Positions 8,600 to 17,239 are shown, counted from the stretch's first letter. The stretch: 64,000 nt of DNA from Roseibium alexandrii DFL-11 (GCF_000158095.2 NZ_CM011002.1:4687703-4751702); one strand, 5' to 3'. Notes: a model not told the origin generated them from the sequence alone. Translations and numbers: made by a program.

Positions 8600-8708
8600 A
8601 TGCGCTTTTCCTCCCAGCTTTCGGAGAAAATAACACAAAAAACATAAAAGCGCATAGTTCGAAATTGTTGCCGGTCGGAGGGCGACGGCCATTCAATTCC
8701 AGGTTTGT

Positions 8709-8744
8709 CAAAAAAGAGCCCTGCTTCGGATTCAGCAGGGCTCT
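8709..8744 (-). terminator. Rho-independent terminator for the tct/CoA-transferase/lyase operon
   Basis: Perfect 11-base stem AGAGCCCTGCT (8715-8725) with AGCAGGGCTCT (8734-8744) and an eight-base loop. On the minus strand it is followed by a run of six U (8715 down to 8710). It lies 46 bases past the stop of the citryl-CoA lyase-like gene. Confidence 0.9.
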
Positions 8745-8790
8745 AAGGTTGGCCGGAGTAGGTAAAGCGGTCCGGCCAAAGGGACGCCTG

Positions 8791-9582
8791 TCAGTCGGAG
8801 CTGGAGCCTTCGTTGTAGGTCCAGCGGTAATGCGGTGGGGTCGGACCTTTGTTGCGCCCGCCCTGTTCAGTCTGTTCCCACGCGTGGGCCAAAATCCCGA
8901 CAGATCGGGACAATCCGAAGAACCCGCGGGCAAGGGGAGCTGGACAGCCAAGTTCGGCATAAATCACCGCGGTCGCGCCATCGATGTTCATCGGCACCGG
9001 CTTGCCGCGTTCATTGGCCAGATGCGCCTCGATGGCCCGACCGATCTCAGCGTACGCCCCGGAGACCTCGCCAGCGGCTGCGGCTTCATCGACCAGCCCG
9101 AGCAGGCGCGGTGCCCGCGGGTCGACGGGTTTGTGGAAGCGATGTCCAAAGCCTGGAATGAAACGCCCATTGGCTTGCCGCCAAGTATCAAGCGTTGTAC
9201 CGAGTTCATCAAGTCCGGCGGTCTCTATCGCACGGTAAAGCTCCACCGCCTGTTCGCCGGCACCGCCATGAACATCGCCGAGCATGTTGAGGCCCGTAGC
9301 CATAGCGGACTGGAGACCGATGCCGCAGGTTGTCGCCATCCGTGCTGCCGCGATCGATGGGGCTTGAGGTCCATGATCAACGGCAGCAACGAGTGCTGCT
9401 TCAAAAAGACTGGCTCGTTGCCCGGATATTTCCTTGCCGGTGACCATCAGCCATATCATCTGAGCAAAGCCCCGGTTGCCGATCAGCTCTTCGACCGGGT
9501 GTCCTCGAAGAGCGATGCGGCCGGGTTCCATGTCAATGATCGACGTGCGCCACCAATCGGCGACATCCGTGTTCTCGCTCAC
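8791..9582 (-). CDS. Citryl-CoA lyase-like protein (short citrate synthase fold)
   Basis: Citrate-synthase-superfamily protein of 263 residues, much shorter than citrate synthase (about 430) and close to citryl-CoA lyases. Catalytic residues of the fold are present: His105 in GDVHGGAGE, His147 in PGFGHRFHKPVDPR, and Asp201 in NIDGATA. Expected reaction: cleavage of citryl-CoA, or a related 3-hydroxyacyl-CoA, into acetyl-CoA and an oxo acid. The start overlaps the stop of the CoA-transferase gene by four bases, and a tripartite tricarboxylate transporter precedes both. Together they suggest uptake, CoA activation and cleavage of a tricarboxylic or related acid. The substrate is inference. A synthase direction cannot be excluded. 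Confidence 0.75.
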   Translation of the reverse strand: MSENTDVADWWRTSIIDMEPGRIALRGHPVEELIGNRGFAQMIWLMVTGKEISGQRASLFEAALVAAVDHGPQAPSIAAARMATTCGIGLQSAMATGLNMLGDVHGGAGEQAVELYRAIETAGLDELGTTLDTWRQANGRFIPGFGHRFHKPVDPRAPRLLGLVDEAAAAGEVSGAYAEIGRAIEAHLANERGKPVPMNIDGATAVIYAELGCPAPLARGFFGLSRSVGILAHAWEQTEQGGRNKGPTPPHYRWTYNEGSSSD

Positions 9583-10772
9583 ACCACGTTCTCCTTGTGC
9601 AAGGTCTCAATGTCTTCTGCAGCGTATCCAAGGGCTGTCAAAATACGGTCGGTGTCAGCACCAAGGGCCGGAGGCGGGGTGTCCACAGATGGGCGTGTGC
9701 CGTCAATCATGGCACCGATCCGCAAGAGATCGACGGGTTTTCCAACCCCTGGCGTTTCGTCGAAGCGCGCCAAAAAATCGCGGTCTCTGATCTGGGGATG
9801 GTCAAGGACTTCAGGCACGCTCAGGACCGCGCCGGCCGGTACGCCCAGCTTGTTGAGTTCGCGTGCCCATTCCCGCGCAGGTCTTGTGGTGAGAACGGTT
9901 TCCAATTCTGCCTTCAACCGCATTCTGTTGCGTTTCCGGTCTTCCCGAGAGGCAAAATCAGCGTGTCCAACAAGATCTTCCCGGCCAAGATGTGTCGCCA
10001 GAAGTTCCCATTGCTCGTCCTTATTGGCCGCGATGTTGATCAAGCCGTCCGAGCATTGAAACGCACCGGATGGCGCAGACGTCGGATTTTCATTGCCATT
10101 GGGCGTCGGGTTAACGCCGCCGATCAGGTGATTTGAGACGACCCAGCCCATGGTGGCAAGAACAGACTCCAGCATGGACACGTCAATGAAGGCGCCGCGC
10201 TTTTCGGCATTGAGGGATGCGCAGATCGCCATCGCAGCTGTCAGACCACCCACAGTATCTGCCAGCGGATACCCGACGCGCAGAGGTGCACTGTCAGCAT
10301 CGCCGGTGATCGACATGACGCCCGAAGCCCCTTGGACAATCTGATCATAGGCGGGGCGGTGAGCCCATGGCCCATCTTGCCCAAACCCGGAGATCGCACA
10401 GTATATAAGATGCGGGGTCTCCGCTTTCAGAACTTCATAACCGAGCCCCAGACGATCCATGACCCTCGGGCGAAAGTTCTCCACGAGCACATCCGCTCCG
10501 GCAACAAGACGCTTCAGAACGTCTTTACCGCGCGGGTCCTTGAGATTGAGGGTGAGGGATTTCTTGCCGGCATTCTGGGCGAGGAAGCTAATGCCCATGC
10601 CCTTAGCCGAGAGCTCCGGATCGGCGCCGAGATTGCGCGCAAGATCACCGCGCCCTACAGCTTCAACCTTGATGACTTCCGCGCCGAGATGGGCCAGCTG
10701 GTGGCAGGCGAAAGGACCAGCAAGCACATTCGTCAGGTCGAGAACCCGGATTCCATGAAGGGGTTTTGTCAT
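9579..10772 (-). CDS. Family III (CaiB/BaiF) CoA-transferase
   Basis: Transfers CoA between carboxylic acids; cytoplasmic, 397 residues. The N-terminus GIRVLDLTNVLAGPFACHQLAHLGAEVIKVE is the family pattern, and the catalytic Asp is expected in the segment around residue 170 (GPWAHRPAYDQIVQGASGVMS). The ATG at 10772 follows GAGGACCCGG. An upstream in-frame start at 10847 would run into tctA and is rejected. It lies 25 bases after tctA and overlaps the lyase gene. A plausible job is to make citryl-CoA, or the CoA ester of whatever TctABC imports. The donor CoA ester is unknown. Confidence 0.88.
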   Translation of the reverse strand: MTKPLHGIRVLDLTNVLAGPFACHQLAHLGAEVIKVEAVGRGDLARNLGADPELSAKGMGISFLAQNAGKKSLTLNLKDPRGKDVLKRLVAGADVLVENFRPRVMDRLGLGYEVLKAETPHLIYCAISGFGQDGPWAHRPAYDQIVQGASGVMSITGDADSAPLRVGYPLADTVGGLTAAMAICASLNAEKRGAFIDVSMLESVLATMGWVVSNHLIGGVNPTPNGNENPTSAPSGAFQCSDGLINIAANKDEQWELLATHLGREDLVGHADFASREDRKRNRMRLKAELETVLTTRPAREWARELNKLGVPAGAVLSVPEVLDHPQIRDRDFLARFDETPGVGKPVDLLRIGAMIDGTRPSVDTPPPALGADTDRILTALGYAAEDIETLHKENVV

Positions 10773-10797
10773 ATCCGGGTCCTCGTTGCGGTCATTC

Positions 10798-12315
10798 TCA
10801 ATCGCCGTCGGCCACGCCTTCCGCCCGCGCACGCGCCCGGCGGGCACGATAGCTCGGCAGGACGACGAGGATGACGGCCAGGATCAAGAGGCCCATCGTC
10901 ATTGGCCGCGCAAAGATGAAGCCGATCCCGTCATAAAGCTGCATGGAGCGGGAGAAGTTGTCCTCCAGCATCCGGCCCAAGATGAAACCGATCAGCAGCG
11001 GCGCCAGCGGGTAGTCGGCGAAGCGGAGGACGGTCGCGCAAATTCCGAAGCCTACCAGGATCAGAAGTTCGGTCGAATTGTTCTGCCCGATGTAGGCGCC
11101 CATCAAGGTGAAGAACAAAATGAAGGGGATCAGGAAGTTGCGCGGGACTGCGAGGATCTTCGCAATATACGGGATCAACGGCAGGTTCAGGATCAGAAGG
11201 ATCACGTTGCCGAGATACATGGAGATAATCACCGCCCAGAAGATCTCCGGCTGATCGACCATCAAACGTGGGCCTGGAGATACGTTGAGGGCGATCAGTG
11301 CACCAAGCAAAATGGCTGTTGTGCCGGATCCGGGAATACCAAGGGTCAGGAGCGGAACGAAGGAGCCTGTGCAGGCGGCGTTGTTGGCGCTTTCCGGCGC
11401 TGCCAATCCTTTGACTGAGCCTTTACCGAACTGCTCTTGTTCTTCCTTGGTTGCGATGTTGCGTTCCACCGCGTAGCCGAGGAAAGATGCGATTGTTGCC
11501 CCTGCACCCGGCAAGACGCCGATCAGGAAGCCCTGGATGGATTGGCGTCCAATAACCGGTGCGATCGCCTTGGCTTCCTCCTTGGTGATCCTGAGATCCT
11601 TGATCTCGTTGCTGCCACTCTCAGTTTTCGAACGGTTTGGATCGAGGACGAGATAGAGGGCTTCCGGCAAGGCAAACATGGCCATGGCCAGGGTGATGAA
11701 GCCGAAACCGGATTGCAGGTCCATCATCCCCATGGTGAAGCGCGGCATATTAAAAAGCGCACCTTCGCCGACCGTCGCCATGATCACGCCCAGGATGGTC
11801 ATCAGAAGTGCCTTGATAACCTGGCCAGTTCCGGCAAAAGCTGCGATCGCAGAAAGACCAACGACCATCAGCGCGAAATATTCGGCCGAATGGAATAGAA
11901 GTGCGACGGTTGCAAGAGCCGGAGCGAAGATCATCAGAAGAACTGCACCGATGGAGCCGCCTGCAAAAGACGAGATGGCTGCAACGGTCAACGCCTTACC
12001 GGCCTTGCCCTGTCTTGCAAGGGGGTAGCCGTCAAAACTCGTCGCAACAGTCGAAGCTACACCGGGCGCATTGATGAGGATTGAGGACGTCGAGCCGCCG
12101 AAAATCGCCCCGTAGTAAACACCGGCAAGCAGAATGAGGGCGGCGGATGGATCGCCAATCGAAATTGCAACCGGGATCATGATGGCAATGATCGACATCG
12201 GCCCTAGGCCCGGGAGCATGCCAATGAATGTGCCGATCAAACAGCCGCCGACAACCATCAGCAAATTGGTGACAGAAAAGGCTGTGCTCAGCCCGATCAG
12301 GATTCCTTCGAGCAT
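10798..12315 (-). CDS. tctA: Tripartite tricarboxylate transporter, large membrane subunit
   Basis: Large permease of 505 residues, about twelve helices, that works with TctB and the TctC receptor in a sodium- or proton-driven uptake system. Typical TctA blocks are visible: GCLIGTFIGMLPGLGPMSIIAIMIP near the N-terminus, and GFLIGVLPGAGATIASFLGYAVE in the second half, a repeat of the same glycine/proline loop. The start lies one base from the tctB stop, so the genes are coupled. The C-terminus ends in a basic, cytoplasmic tail. Confidence 0.93.
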   Translation of the reverse strand: MLEGILIGLSTAFSVTNLLMVVGGCLIGTFIGMLPGLGPMSIIAIMIPVAISIGDPSAALILLAGVYYGAIFGGSTSSILINAPGVASTVATSFDGYPLARQGKAGKALTVAAISSFAGGSIGAVLLMIFAPALATVALLFHSAEYFALMVVGLSAIAAFAGTGQVIKALLMTILGVIMATVGEGALFNMPRFTMGMMDLQSGFGFITLAMAMFALPEALYLVLDPNRSKTESGSNEIKDLRITKEEAKAIAPVIGRQSIQGFLIGVLPGAGATIASFLGYAVERNIATKEEQEQFGKGSVKGLAAPESANNAACTGSFVPLLTLGIPGSGTTAILLGALIALNVSPGPRLMVDQPEIFWAVIISMYLGNVILLILNLPLIPYIAKILAVPRNFLIPFILFFTLMGAYIGQNNSTELLILVGFGICATVLRFADYPLAPLLIGFILGRMLEDNFSRSMQLYDGIGFIFARPMTMGLLILAVILVVLPSYRARRARARAEGVADGD

Positions 12316-12316
12316 A

Positions 12317-12811
12317 TCAGCCTCCGTTAGCCATGAAGAATGGCAGCGGGCTCAGGAAGATCCCGAGGACCCGATCGACCAGATACCAGACGACACCTGC
12401 GGCGATAGCCGATGTAAGTGCCATGACAATGAATTTGCGCTCACCAAGGATGAACGACCCGATGAACAAAAAGCCGAACGTGGAAAACAGGAAACCTGCC
12501 GGCCGCAGTAGCAGCGCATAAGCCACCATCAACCCCAACAAGGCGATTGCCTGTCCGAGTTTGTAATCGGTCAAACGCCGATAGTTGATTTCGGTCGGCT
12601 TGGGTTCGCCGCTGCTCTTCTCAAATCCAAGAAGGATCAGCAAAGAACATATGATCGCCATGACCGAGAGGATTTTGGGAAAGGTCGACGGCCAGATTGG
12701 ATTGCGCCGCATGAAAGGCGCAAGCGTATCGTCCATCGTAAAGAATGCCGCATAGCCATATGCGAGACAGATCAACAAAATGATCATGGCGATCCATCGA
12801 TCGAGCGCCAT
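12317..12811 (-). CDS. tctB: Tripartite tricarboxylate transporter, small membrane subunit
   Basis: Small membrane subunit of 164 residues with four hydrophobic helices: at the N-terminus (IAMIILLICLAYGYAAFF), near 45-60, near 85-105, and a split C-terminal pair. This is the standard TctB layout. It sits between tctC and tctA on the minus strand. The 115 bases between tctC and tctB contain a strong stem-loop, so the tctC message may be made or kept in excess over tctBA. Confidence 0.88.
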   Translation of the reverse strand: MALDRWIAMIILLICLAYGYAAFFTMDDTLAPFMRRNPIWPSTFPKILSVMAIICSLLILLGFEKSSGEPKPTEINYRRLTDYKLGQAIALLGLMVAYALLLRPAGFLFSTFGFLFIGSFILGERKFIVMALTSAIAAGVVWYLVDRVLGIFLSPLPFFMANGG

Positions 12812-12887
12812 GGCCTCCTCCCCAAGTCTTGATTTGTTTCGTTAGATGTCCGCTCGTGCGGCAGTTCAGATCATCTTCATATGCAGA

Positions 12888-12914
12888 GACGGCGCAGACT
12901 GGGTCTGCGCCGTC
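12888..12914 (-). other. Strong intercistronic hairpin after tctC
   Basis: Perfect 12-base stem GACGGCGCAGAC (12888-12899) with GTCTGCGCCGTC (12903-12914) and a TGG loop, 13 bases past the tctC stop. No U-run follows on the minus strand, so partial termination or 3'-end protection of the receptor message is more likely than full termination. Confidence 0.8.
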
Positions 12915-12926
12915 ATGCCGCTCAAA

Positions 12927-13910
12927 TTAGAGGAAGCCCAGCTTCTTCATCAGATCGCCGATAACCTGCTCCTGGTTTTCCAGGAAGGAGCGGAAGTCAT
13001 CACCATTGTTGTGGATGTTGACCCAGCCGTTGCGGGCACGAACTTCCTCCCACTCCGGGGTTTCATACATTGCAGTCAGAGCAGCTTGATAAGCGGCCAG
13101 CTGCTCTTCCGGCAGGCCCGGTGCTGCGAAGAAACCGCGCCAGTTGACGAAGGTGGTGTCGATGCCCTGTTCCTTCATGGTTGGGGCGTCTTTATAGGCA
13201 TCCACGCGCTCATCAGAAGTCACGCCGATGATCTTGACTTCGCCAGCGTTGGCAAGATCCACAGCTTCGGAGAACCCGGTGGACAGAGCAGCAATTTCGC
13301 CGGACAGCAGCGCGGCCATTGCTTTGCCGCCAGCATCATACGGAATGTACTTGAATGCCGTCGGATCTTCGCCAGCAGCTTCCATTGCCATGGCCGCAAC
13401 GAGGTGATCCATACCGCCTGGAACCGAACCGCCACCAATCGCTGTGCCGGACGGATCAGCCTTGTAGGCTGCGATGAGGTCGGTCATGGAGTTGATCGGG
13501 CTGTCCTTGCCAACCACCAGGGCCGCATAGTCGCCGATGGTTCCTGCGACGAGCGTCAGGTCACGGAAGTTTTGCGGGAAGACGCCGGTCAAGGAACGGA
13601 TTACGATCGGGGTCGAGTTGACCATCAGCGTGCCGTGGTTCGACGCAGCATTTTCAATTAGGTAACCGATCGCTTTGCCGCCGCCGCCGCCGGACATGTT
13701 TTCGTAAGATGCCGTACCGACCAGTCCTGCTTTGGTGAGGGCTTCGCCGGTGCCGCGTGCCGTGCCATCCCAGCCGCCGCCAGCGCCGCCCGGGATTAGG
13801 AAATGGATGGATTCAACCGCCTGGTCCGAGGACAAGGCCGGAGTTGCGAATGTCATAGAAGCTGCAGCCGCAGCTAGAACGACCCGGCGGGTCATTTTCA
13901 TGAGTGTCAT
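12927..13910 (-). CDS. tctC: Tripartite tricarboxylate transporter, periplasmic receptor (Bug family)
   Basis: Periplasmic solute receptor of 327 residues. The signal peptide is MTLMKMTRRVVLAAAAASMTFATPALSS. The ATG at 13910 follows GGAGGAAAAC, and four in-frame codons upstream of it fall in that site and are rejected. The Bug-family beta-strand/loop IHFLIPGGAGGGWDGTARG binds the carboxylate of the ligand through main-chain groups. First gene of the tctC-tctB-tctA-CoA-transferase-lyase operon, divergent from tctDE. Confidence 0.92.
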   Translation of the reverse strand: MTLMKMTRRVVLAAAAASMTFATPALSSDQAVESIHFLIPGGAGGGWDGTARGTGEALTKAGLVGTASYENMSGGGGGKAIGYLIENAASNHGTLMVNSTPIVIRSLTGVFPQNFRDLTLVAGTIGDYAALVVGKDSPINSMTDLIAAYKADPSGTAIGGGSVPGGMDHLVAAMAMEAAGEDPTAFKYIPYDAGGKAMAALLSGEIAALSTGFSEAVDLANAGEVKIIGVTSDERVDAYKDAPTMKEQGIDTTFVNWRGFFAAPGLPEEQLAAYQAALTAMYETPEWEEVRARNGWVNIHNNGDDFRSFLENQEQVIGDLMKKLGFL

Positions 13911-14011
13911 GTTTTCCTCCACATAAACTGGCTCATTGCATGAGCCTATTCAGCCTCAGGTCCGCATTGCGGAGCCTCCCTTTGGGCTTGAATTGAACCT
14001 AGCGGCAAACC

Positions 14012-14037
14012 CTGTCACCAACCTGTCACCAGCTGTC
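14012..14037. promoter_or_regulatory. Tandem CTGTC repeats, candidate TctD operator (Pho-box-like)
   Basis: CCTGTCACCA occurs twice in tandem (14011-14020 and 14022-14031), and a third CTGTC starts at 14033. Spacings are 11 and 10 bases, about one helical turn. PhoB/OmpR-family regulators bind such direct repeats, and TctD is encoded 58 bases away. The 7+4 layout also resembles the PhoB box (CTGTCAT-N4-CTGTCAT). Confidence 0.6.
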
Positions 14038-14094
14038 TATGCGCTTGCAACAAGTTATGAGGCGGGGCAAGAGTGAGGGCAGGAGGATCTAGAT

Positions 14095-14766
14095 TTGCGG
14101 CTATTGCTCGTTGAAGACACCTTTGACATGGCTGAAGCCATCATGATCCGGCTGGACCGGAGCGGTATAGCCTGTGATCTTGCGAAGACACTAGAGGAAG
14201 CCCGTTCTCTTTTGGATGTTCAGCGGTATGATGTCATTGTTCTGGACCTGAATTTACCGGACGGGCTTGGAACCGATCTCTTGAAAGAGTTGCGGCTAAA
14301 ATCCGATCGCACGCCGGTTTTGGTGCTGACCGCAGAGTTCTCCGTGGATGATCGCGTATCGACGCTCAACTCCGGTGCTGACGATTATCTGGTGAAGCCC
14401 TTTGATCATCGCGAGCTGGAAGCGCGCATACAGGCGCTCTACAGACGTGAGCAAGGAGACAAAGCGGAAGAACTGGCGATCGGGGATCTGACCTTTAATG
14501 CGACAGCCCGCGTTGTCCGGTTGAAAGAGACACCGGTCAACCTGACACGGCGAGAATTCTCGCTGCTGGAATTGTTCATTCGCAATCGCGGAAAGGTTCT
14601 GAGCAAGGAACGGCTTTTTGAAGGCATTTTCAGCTTTCAGGACACGGATGTCAGCATGAATGCGCTGGAGCTTTATGTTGCGCGCCTGCGTAAAAAACTC
14701 TCCGGAAGTTCTGTAGTGATCGAGACGCAAAGAGGGCTTGGTTACAAGCTTGAGGTCCATGACTAG
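14095..14766 (+). CDS. tctD: Response regulator of the TctDE two-component system
   Basis: OmpR/PhoB-type regulator of 223 residues. The receiver domain (1-115) has the acidic pair at Glu7-Asp8, phospho-acceptor Asp51 in DVIVLDLNLPDG, and Lys in LVKPFD. The winged-helix DNA-binding domain fills 125-220 (LTRREFSLLELFIRNRGKVLSKERLFEG...ELYVARLRKKL...RGLGYKL). The start is TTG at 14095, preceded by AGGAGGATCTAGA. No ATG gives a full receiver domain. It overlaps tctE by eight bases. It probably activates the divergent tctCBA operon when the substrate is present. Confidence 0.9.
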   Translation: MRLLLVEDTFDMAEAIMIRLDRSGIACDLAKTLEEARSLLDVQRYDVIVLDLNLPDGLGTDLLKELRLKSDRTPVLVLTAEFSVDDRVSTLNSGADDYLVKPFDHRELEARIQALYRREQGDKAEELAIGDLTFNATARVVRLKETPVNLTRREFSLLELFIRNRGKVLSKERLFEGIFSFQDTDVSMNALELYVARLRKKLSGSSVVIETQRGLGYKLEVHD

Positions 14767-16156
14767 CTTGCTCAGCCGGTTTGGTGCGACATCTCTCACA
14801 GCGCGTGTGGCTTTGGGCGTAACGTTCCTTTTGACGTTTGGTGGGATTATCGTCTCGATCGCGGCCTTTGCATATGGCCGCGAAGCTGCCCGCTCGGCTT
14901 ATGACCGCTTGCTGGTAGGGGCGGCCAATGACATTGCTTCGGCGATTACTGTCGTTGATGGCAATCCCGTCCTTGAGTTACCGCATTCTGCATTTGAGCT
15001 TCTGGCGCTCGCGCCTGATGACCGAATTGGGTACCGGATCGTTGGTCCTAACGGCCAAACCCTGACCGGTTACGATGACATTGCCTTGCCTGCTGGGCTT
15101 TCTGGGTACAGCGACGTTTTCTTTGACGGCGCATTTTTTGGCGAAGCGGCCAGATATGTTGTTGTCTCCCGGCGATTTGCCGAACGCACTTGGAGCGGGA
15201 CCATCCGGGTCGCGGTCGGCCAAACCCTGCAGGCGCGCAACGCCATGGCCGTGGATATTACGCGCAAAGCGCTCTACGTGTTGGCGGCGTCCGGTTTGGC
15301 GATGATGCTGTTGGCTGTTCTGGTGGTGCGTGCTGTTTTCAATCCACTGAAGCGGATCGCGGGTGGATTGGCAGAACGTGATCCTCATGACCTGACACCG
15401 CTTGATACAGATGTGCCGCGGGAAACCGCCGTGATGATCCAGGCGTTGAATGCCTTTATGGGGCGGCTGGACCGGCAGATGAATTCAATGCGGCATCTGA
15501 TTTCGGACACGGCTCACCAATTGAGGACACCCGTCGCGGCGCTCAGGGCACAGGCAGATCTCTTTTCAGATGAGGAGGATCCTGAGCGCAAGGATCGCAT
15601 TGTTGAACGTATTCAGACCCGGTCCGCAAGTCTCGGCCGGCTGCTCGATCAAATGTTGAGCCAGGCGTTGGTGATCCATCGCGGAGACAGTGTCCGCCGG
15701 GAAAAAATCGATCTTCGGGATGTTGTGCTGGACGTTTTCGAGGAGGGCGACCATGCAGTTCTGCGGCCGGATATTGCTGTCGTTCCGCAATTGGCAGACC
15801 AACCGGTTTATGTGCTTGCGGATACGACTTCCCTTCAAGAAGCGGTAAAGAACCTTCTGAGCAATGCTCTGAAATATGGACGGGCACCGGTGCGCATTGG
15901 TGCTACGACCGAAAACGGTGTTGCCTCAATCTGGGTGGAAGATGTTGGCGGCGGGCCCGATCCGGAAATCCTTTCCGCTCTGGGAACACGCTTCAATCAG
16001 TCTGGTTTGTCTCGTCAGAACAGTTCCGGTTTAGGGCTAGCCATAGCGCACGCTGTTGCCCGGTCTTTTGAAGGACAGTTGGTTTTGGACACACACGGCG
16101 ACAGGACCTTTCGCGCAGCTCTATGTTTTCCGGAAATCAAGGCGGAGGCTGCATGA
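14759..16156 (+). CDS. tctE: Sensor histidine kinase of the TctDE system
   Basis: Membrane kinase of 465 residues. Helix one is about 15-37, a periplasmic sensor of about 130 residues follows, helix two is about 172-192, then HAMP, then the phospho-acceptor His253 in SDTAHQLRTPVAALRAQ, and a HATPase domain with N-box NLLSNALKYG and G-boxes VEDVGGGPDP and SSGLGLAIAHA. The ATG at 14759 overlaps the tctD stop, and an earlier GTG (14738) is not needed. The next gene overlaps its stop by four bases and encodes a periplasmic binding protein, so sensing may involve a receptor. Confidence 0.92.
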   Translation: MTSLLSRFGATSLTARVALGVTFLLTFGGIIVSIAAFAYGREAARSAYDRLLVGAANDIASAITVVDGNPVLELPHSAFELLALAPDDRIGYRIVGPNGQTLTGYDDIALPAGLSGYSDVFFDGAFFGEAARYVVVSRRFAERTWSGTIRVAVGQTLQARNAMAVDITRKALYVLAASGLAMMLLAVLVVRAVFNPLKRIAGGLAERDPHDLTPLDTDVPRETAVMIQALNAFMGRLDRQMNSMRHLISDTAHQLRTPVAALRAQADLFSDEEDPERKDRIVERIQTRSASLGRLLDQMLSQALVIHRGDSVRREKIDLRDVVLDVFEEGDHAVLRPDIAVVPQLADQPVYVLADTTSLQEAVKNLLSNALKYGRAPVRIGATTENGVASIWVEDVGGGPDPEILSALGTRFNQSGLSRQNSSGLGLAIAHAVARSFEGQLVLDTHGDRTFRAALCFPEIKAEAA

Positions 16157-17229
16157 AGGATACTCAGTGCAAGTCAGTTGCTTTTGGTCTTTGGATGTTG
16201 GCAGCCTTCGATGTCCCTGTAACAGCGGCCGAACCTGAGTTGGTCGAACAATATGGGGCTGCCGCTGCCGAGCAGACCCTCATTGTGCGCTCGACTGCCG
16301 ACATTTCGGTTTTTGCGCCTGTTGTTGAAGCTTTCCTGGAAACGCGCTCCGGTCTGACACTTATCTATGAGCAGTGGGGATCGAACGATCTCTACACCCA
16401 ATCCCGCGCAGAGTGCAGGGAAGGGGCACCGGTTGCCGATGTCGTGATCAGTTCCGGCGTTCATCAAATGGTCAAGCTGGTCAACGAAGCCTGTGCCCAA
16501 AGCCATGTGTCGCGGGAAACCGAGCAGTTGCCAGCTGCGCTGCGGTGGCGCGACGAATTGTGGGGCATTTCCAGAGAACCCGCTGTCGTAATCTATAATC
16601 AGGACTTGGTTCCGCCCGCTGAGGTGCCCAAGTCGCGGTTTGATCTTCTCGATTTGCTCCGGCCAGCCAATACCCCTTACGCAGGACGCGTTGCCACCTA
16701 TGACATCGAGCGCTCCGGCCTCGGGTATCTTTTTGCTTTTGTCGACGCACAAGAGGCATCGACCTTTGGCGCATTGCAGGAAGCCTTTGTGCGCACCCAA
16801 GCCGTCCGGTCGTGCTGCTCCTCCGATATCATCCGGAGCGTGGCCGATGGCCGCTATCTGATCGCCTACAACGTATTGGGATCTTATGCTCAAGGATACC
16901 AGCAGCAAGATGACCGGATCGGAATTGTGTTGCCGACTGATTATACATTGGTTCTGTCCCGTGCCCTGATGATCCCGAAAGGGGCAAACAACGGTGCTGC
17001 GGCTGCTGATTTTCTGGACTTCTTGTTGTCGCCAGATGGGCGCAGGATCTTGCGTCAGGCATTGCTTATCAGTCCGCTCCTCGAGACGGAAGAGGGGGCC
17101 GAAGGGGAGACATTAAGTTCGACAGCGCTTCGCCCGATCGGTTTGTCTCCGGCGCTCATGGTTGCGCGGGATCAGCTGACTCGGGAGACTTTCTTGAAAC
17201 GCTGGCGCGTGACTTTTCCTGGACCGTGA
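16153..17229 (+). CDS. Periplasmic solute-binding protein coupled to tctDE
   Basis: ABC-type extracellular binding protein of 358 residues (iron/thiamine/polyamine-like fold), with a signal peptide ending near VTAAEP. The mature protein opens with the type II binding-protein pattern (LIVRSTADISVFAPVVEAFLETRSGLTLIYEQWGSNDLY). A later segment has the C-terminal lobe pattern ALMIPKGANNGAAAADFLDFLLSPDGRRIL. The ATG shares ATGA with the tctE stop. No permease or ATPase gene is near, so it may act as a sensory partner of TctE rather than in transport (inference). Two adjacent Cys in RSCCSSD (near residue 217) are notable for a periplasmic protein. Confidence 0.8.
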   Translation: MKDTQCKSVAFGLWMLAAFDVPVTAAEPELVEQYGAAAAEQTLIVRSTADISVFAPVVEAFLETRSGLTLIYEQWGSNDLYTQSRAECREGAPVADVVISSGVHQMVKLVNEACAQSHVSRETEQLPAALRWRDELWGISREPAVVIYNQDLVPPAEVPKSRFDLLDLLRPANTPYAGRVATYDIERSGLGYLFAFVDAQEASTFGALQEAFVRTQAVRSCCSSDIIRSVADGRYLIAYNVLGSYAQGYQQQDDRIGIVLPTDYTLVLSRALMIPKGANNGAAAADFLDFLLSPDGRRILRQALLISPLLETEEGAEGETLSSTALRPIGLSPALMVARDQLTRETFLKRWRVTFPGP

Positions 17230-17239
17230 AAGCAGGAAA

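Noticed and set aside
8600..8708. Molybdenum/tungsten cofactor riboswitch before tupB
   Set aside because: No conserved stem pattern of that riboswitch was found in the short AT-rich leader.
8572..10059. Long plus-strand open frame (about 495 codons) over the citryl-CoA lyase and CoA-transferase genes
   Set aside because: It is antisense to two clear enzymes with catalytic motifs, has no ribosome site and no recognisable product. GC-rich codon bias of the real genes opens such frames.
14012..14031. Calling the tandem repeat a PhoB box outright
   Set aside because: The adjacent tctD encodes a regulator of the same family, so TctD is the more direct candidate. Sequence alone cannot separate the two.
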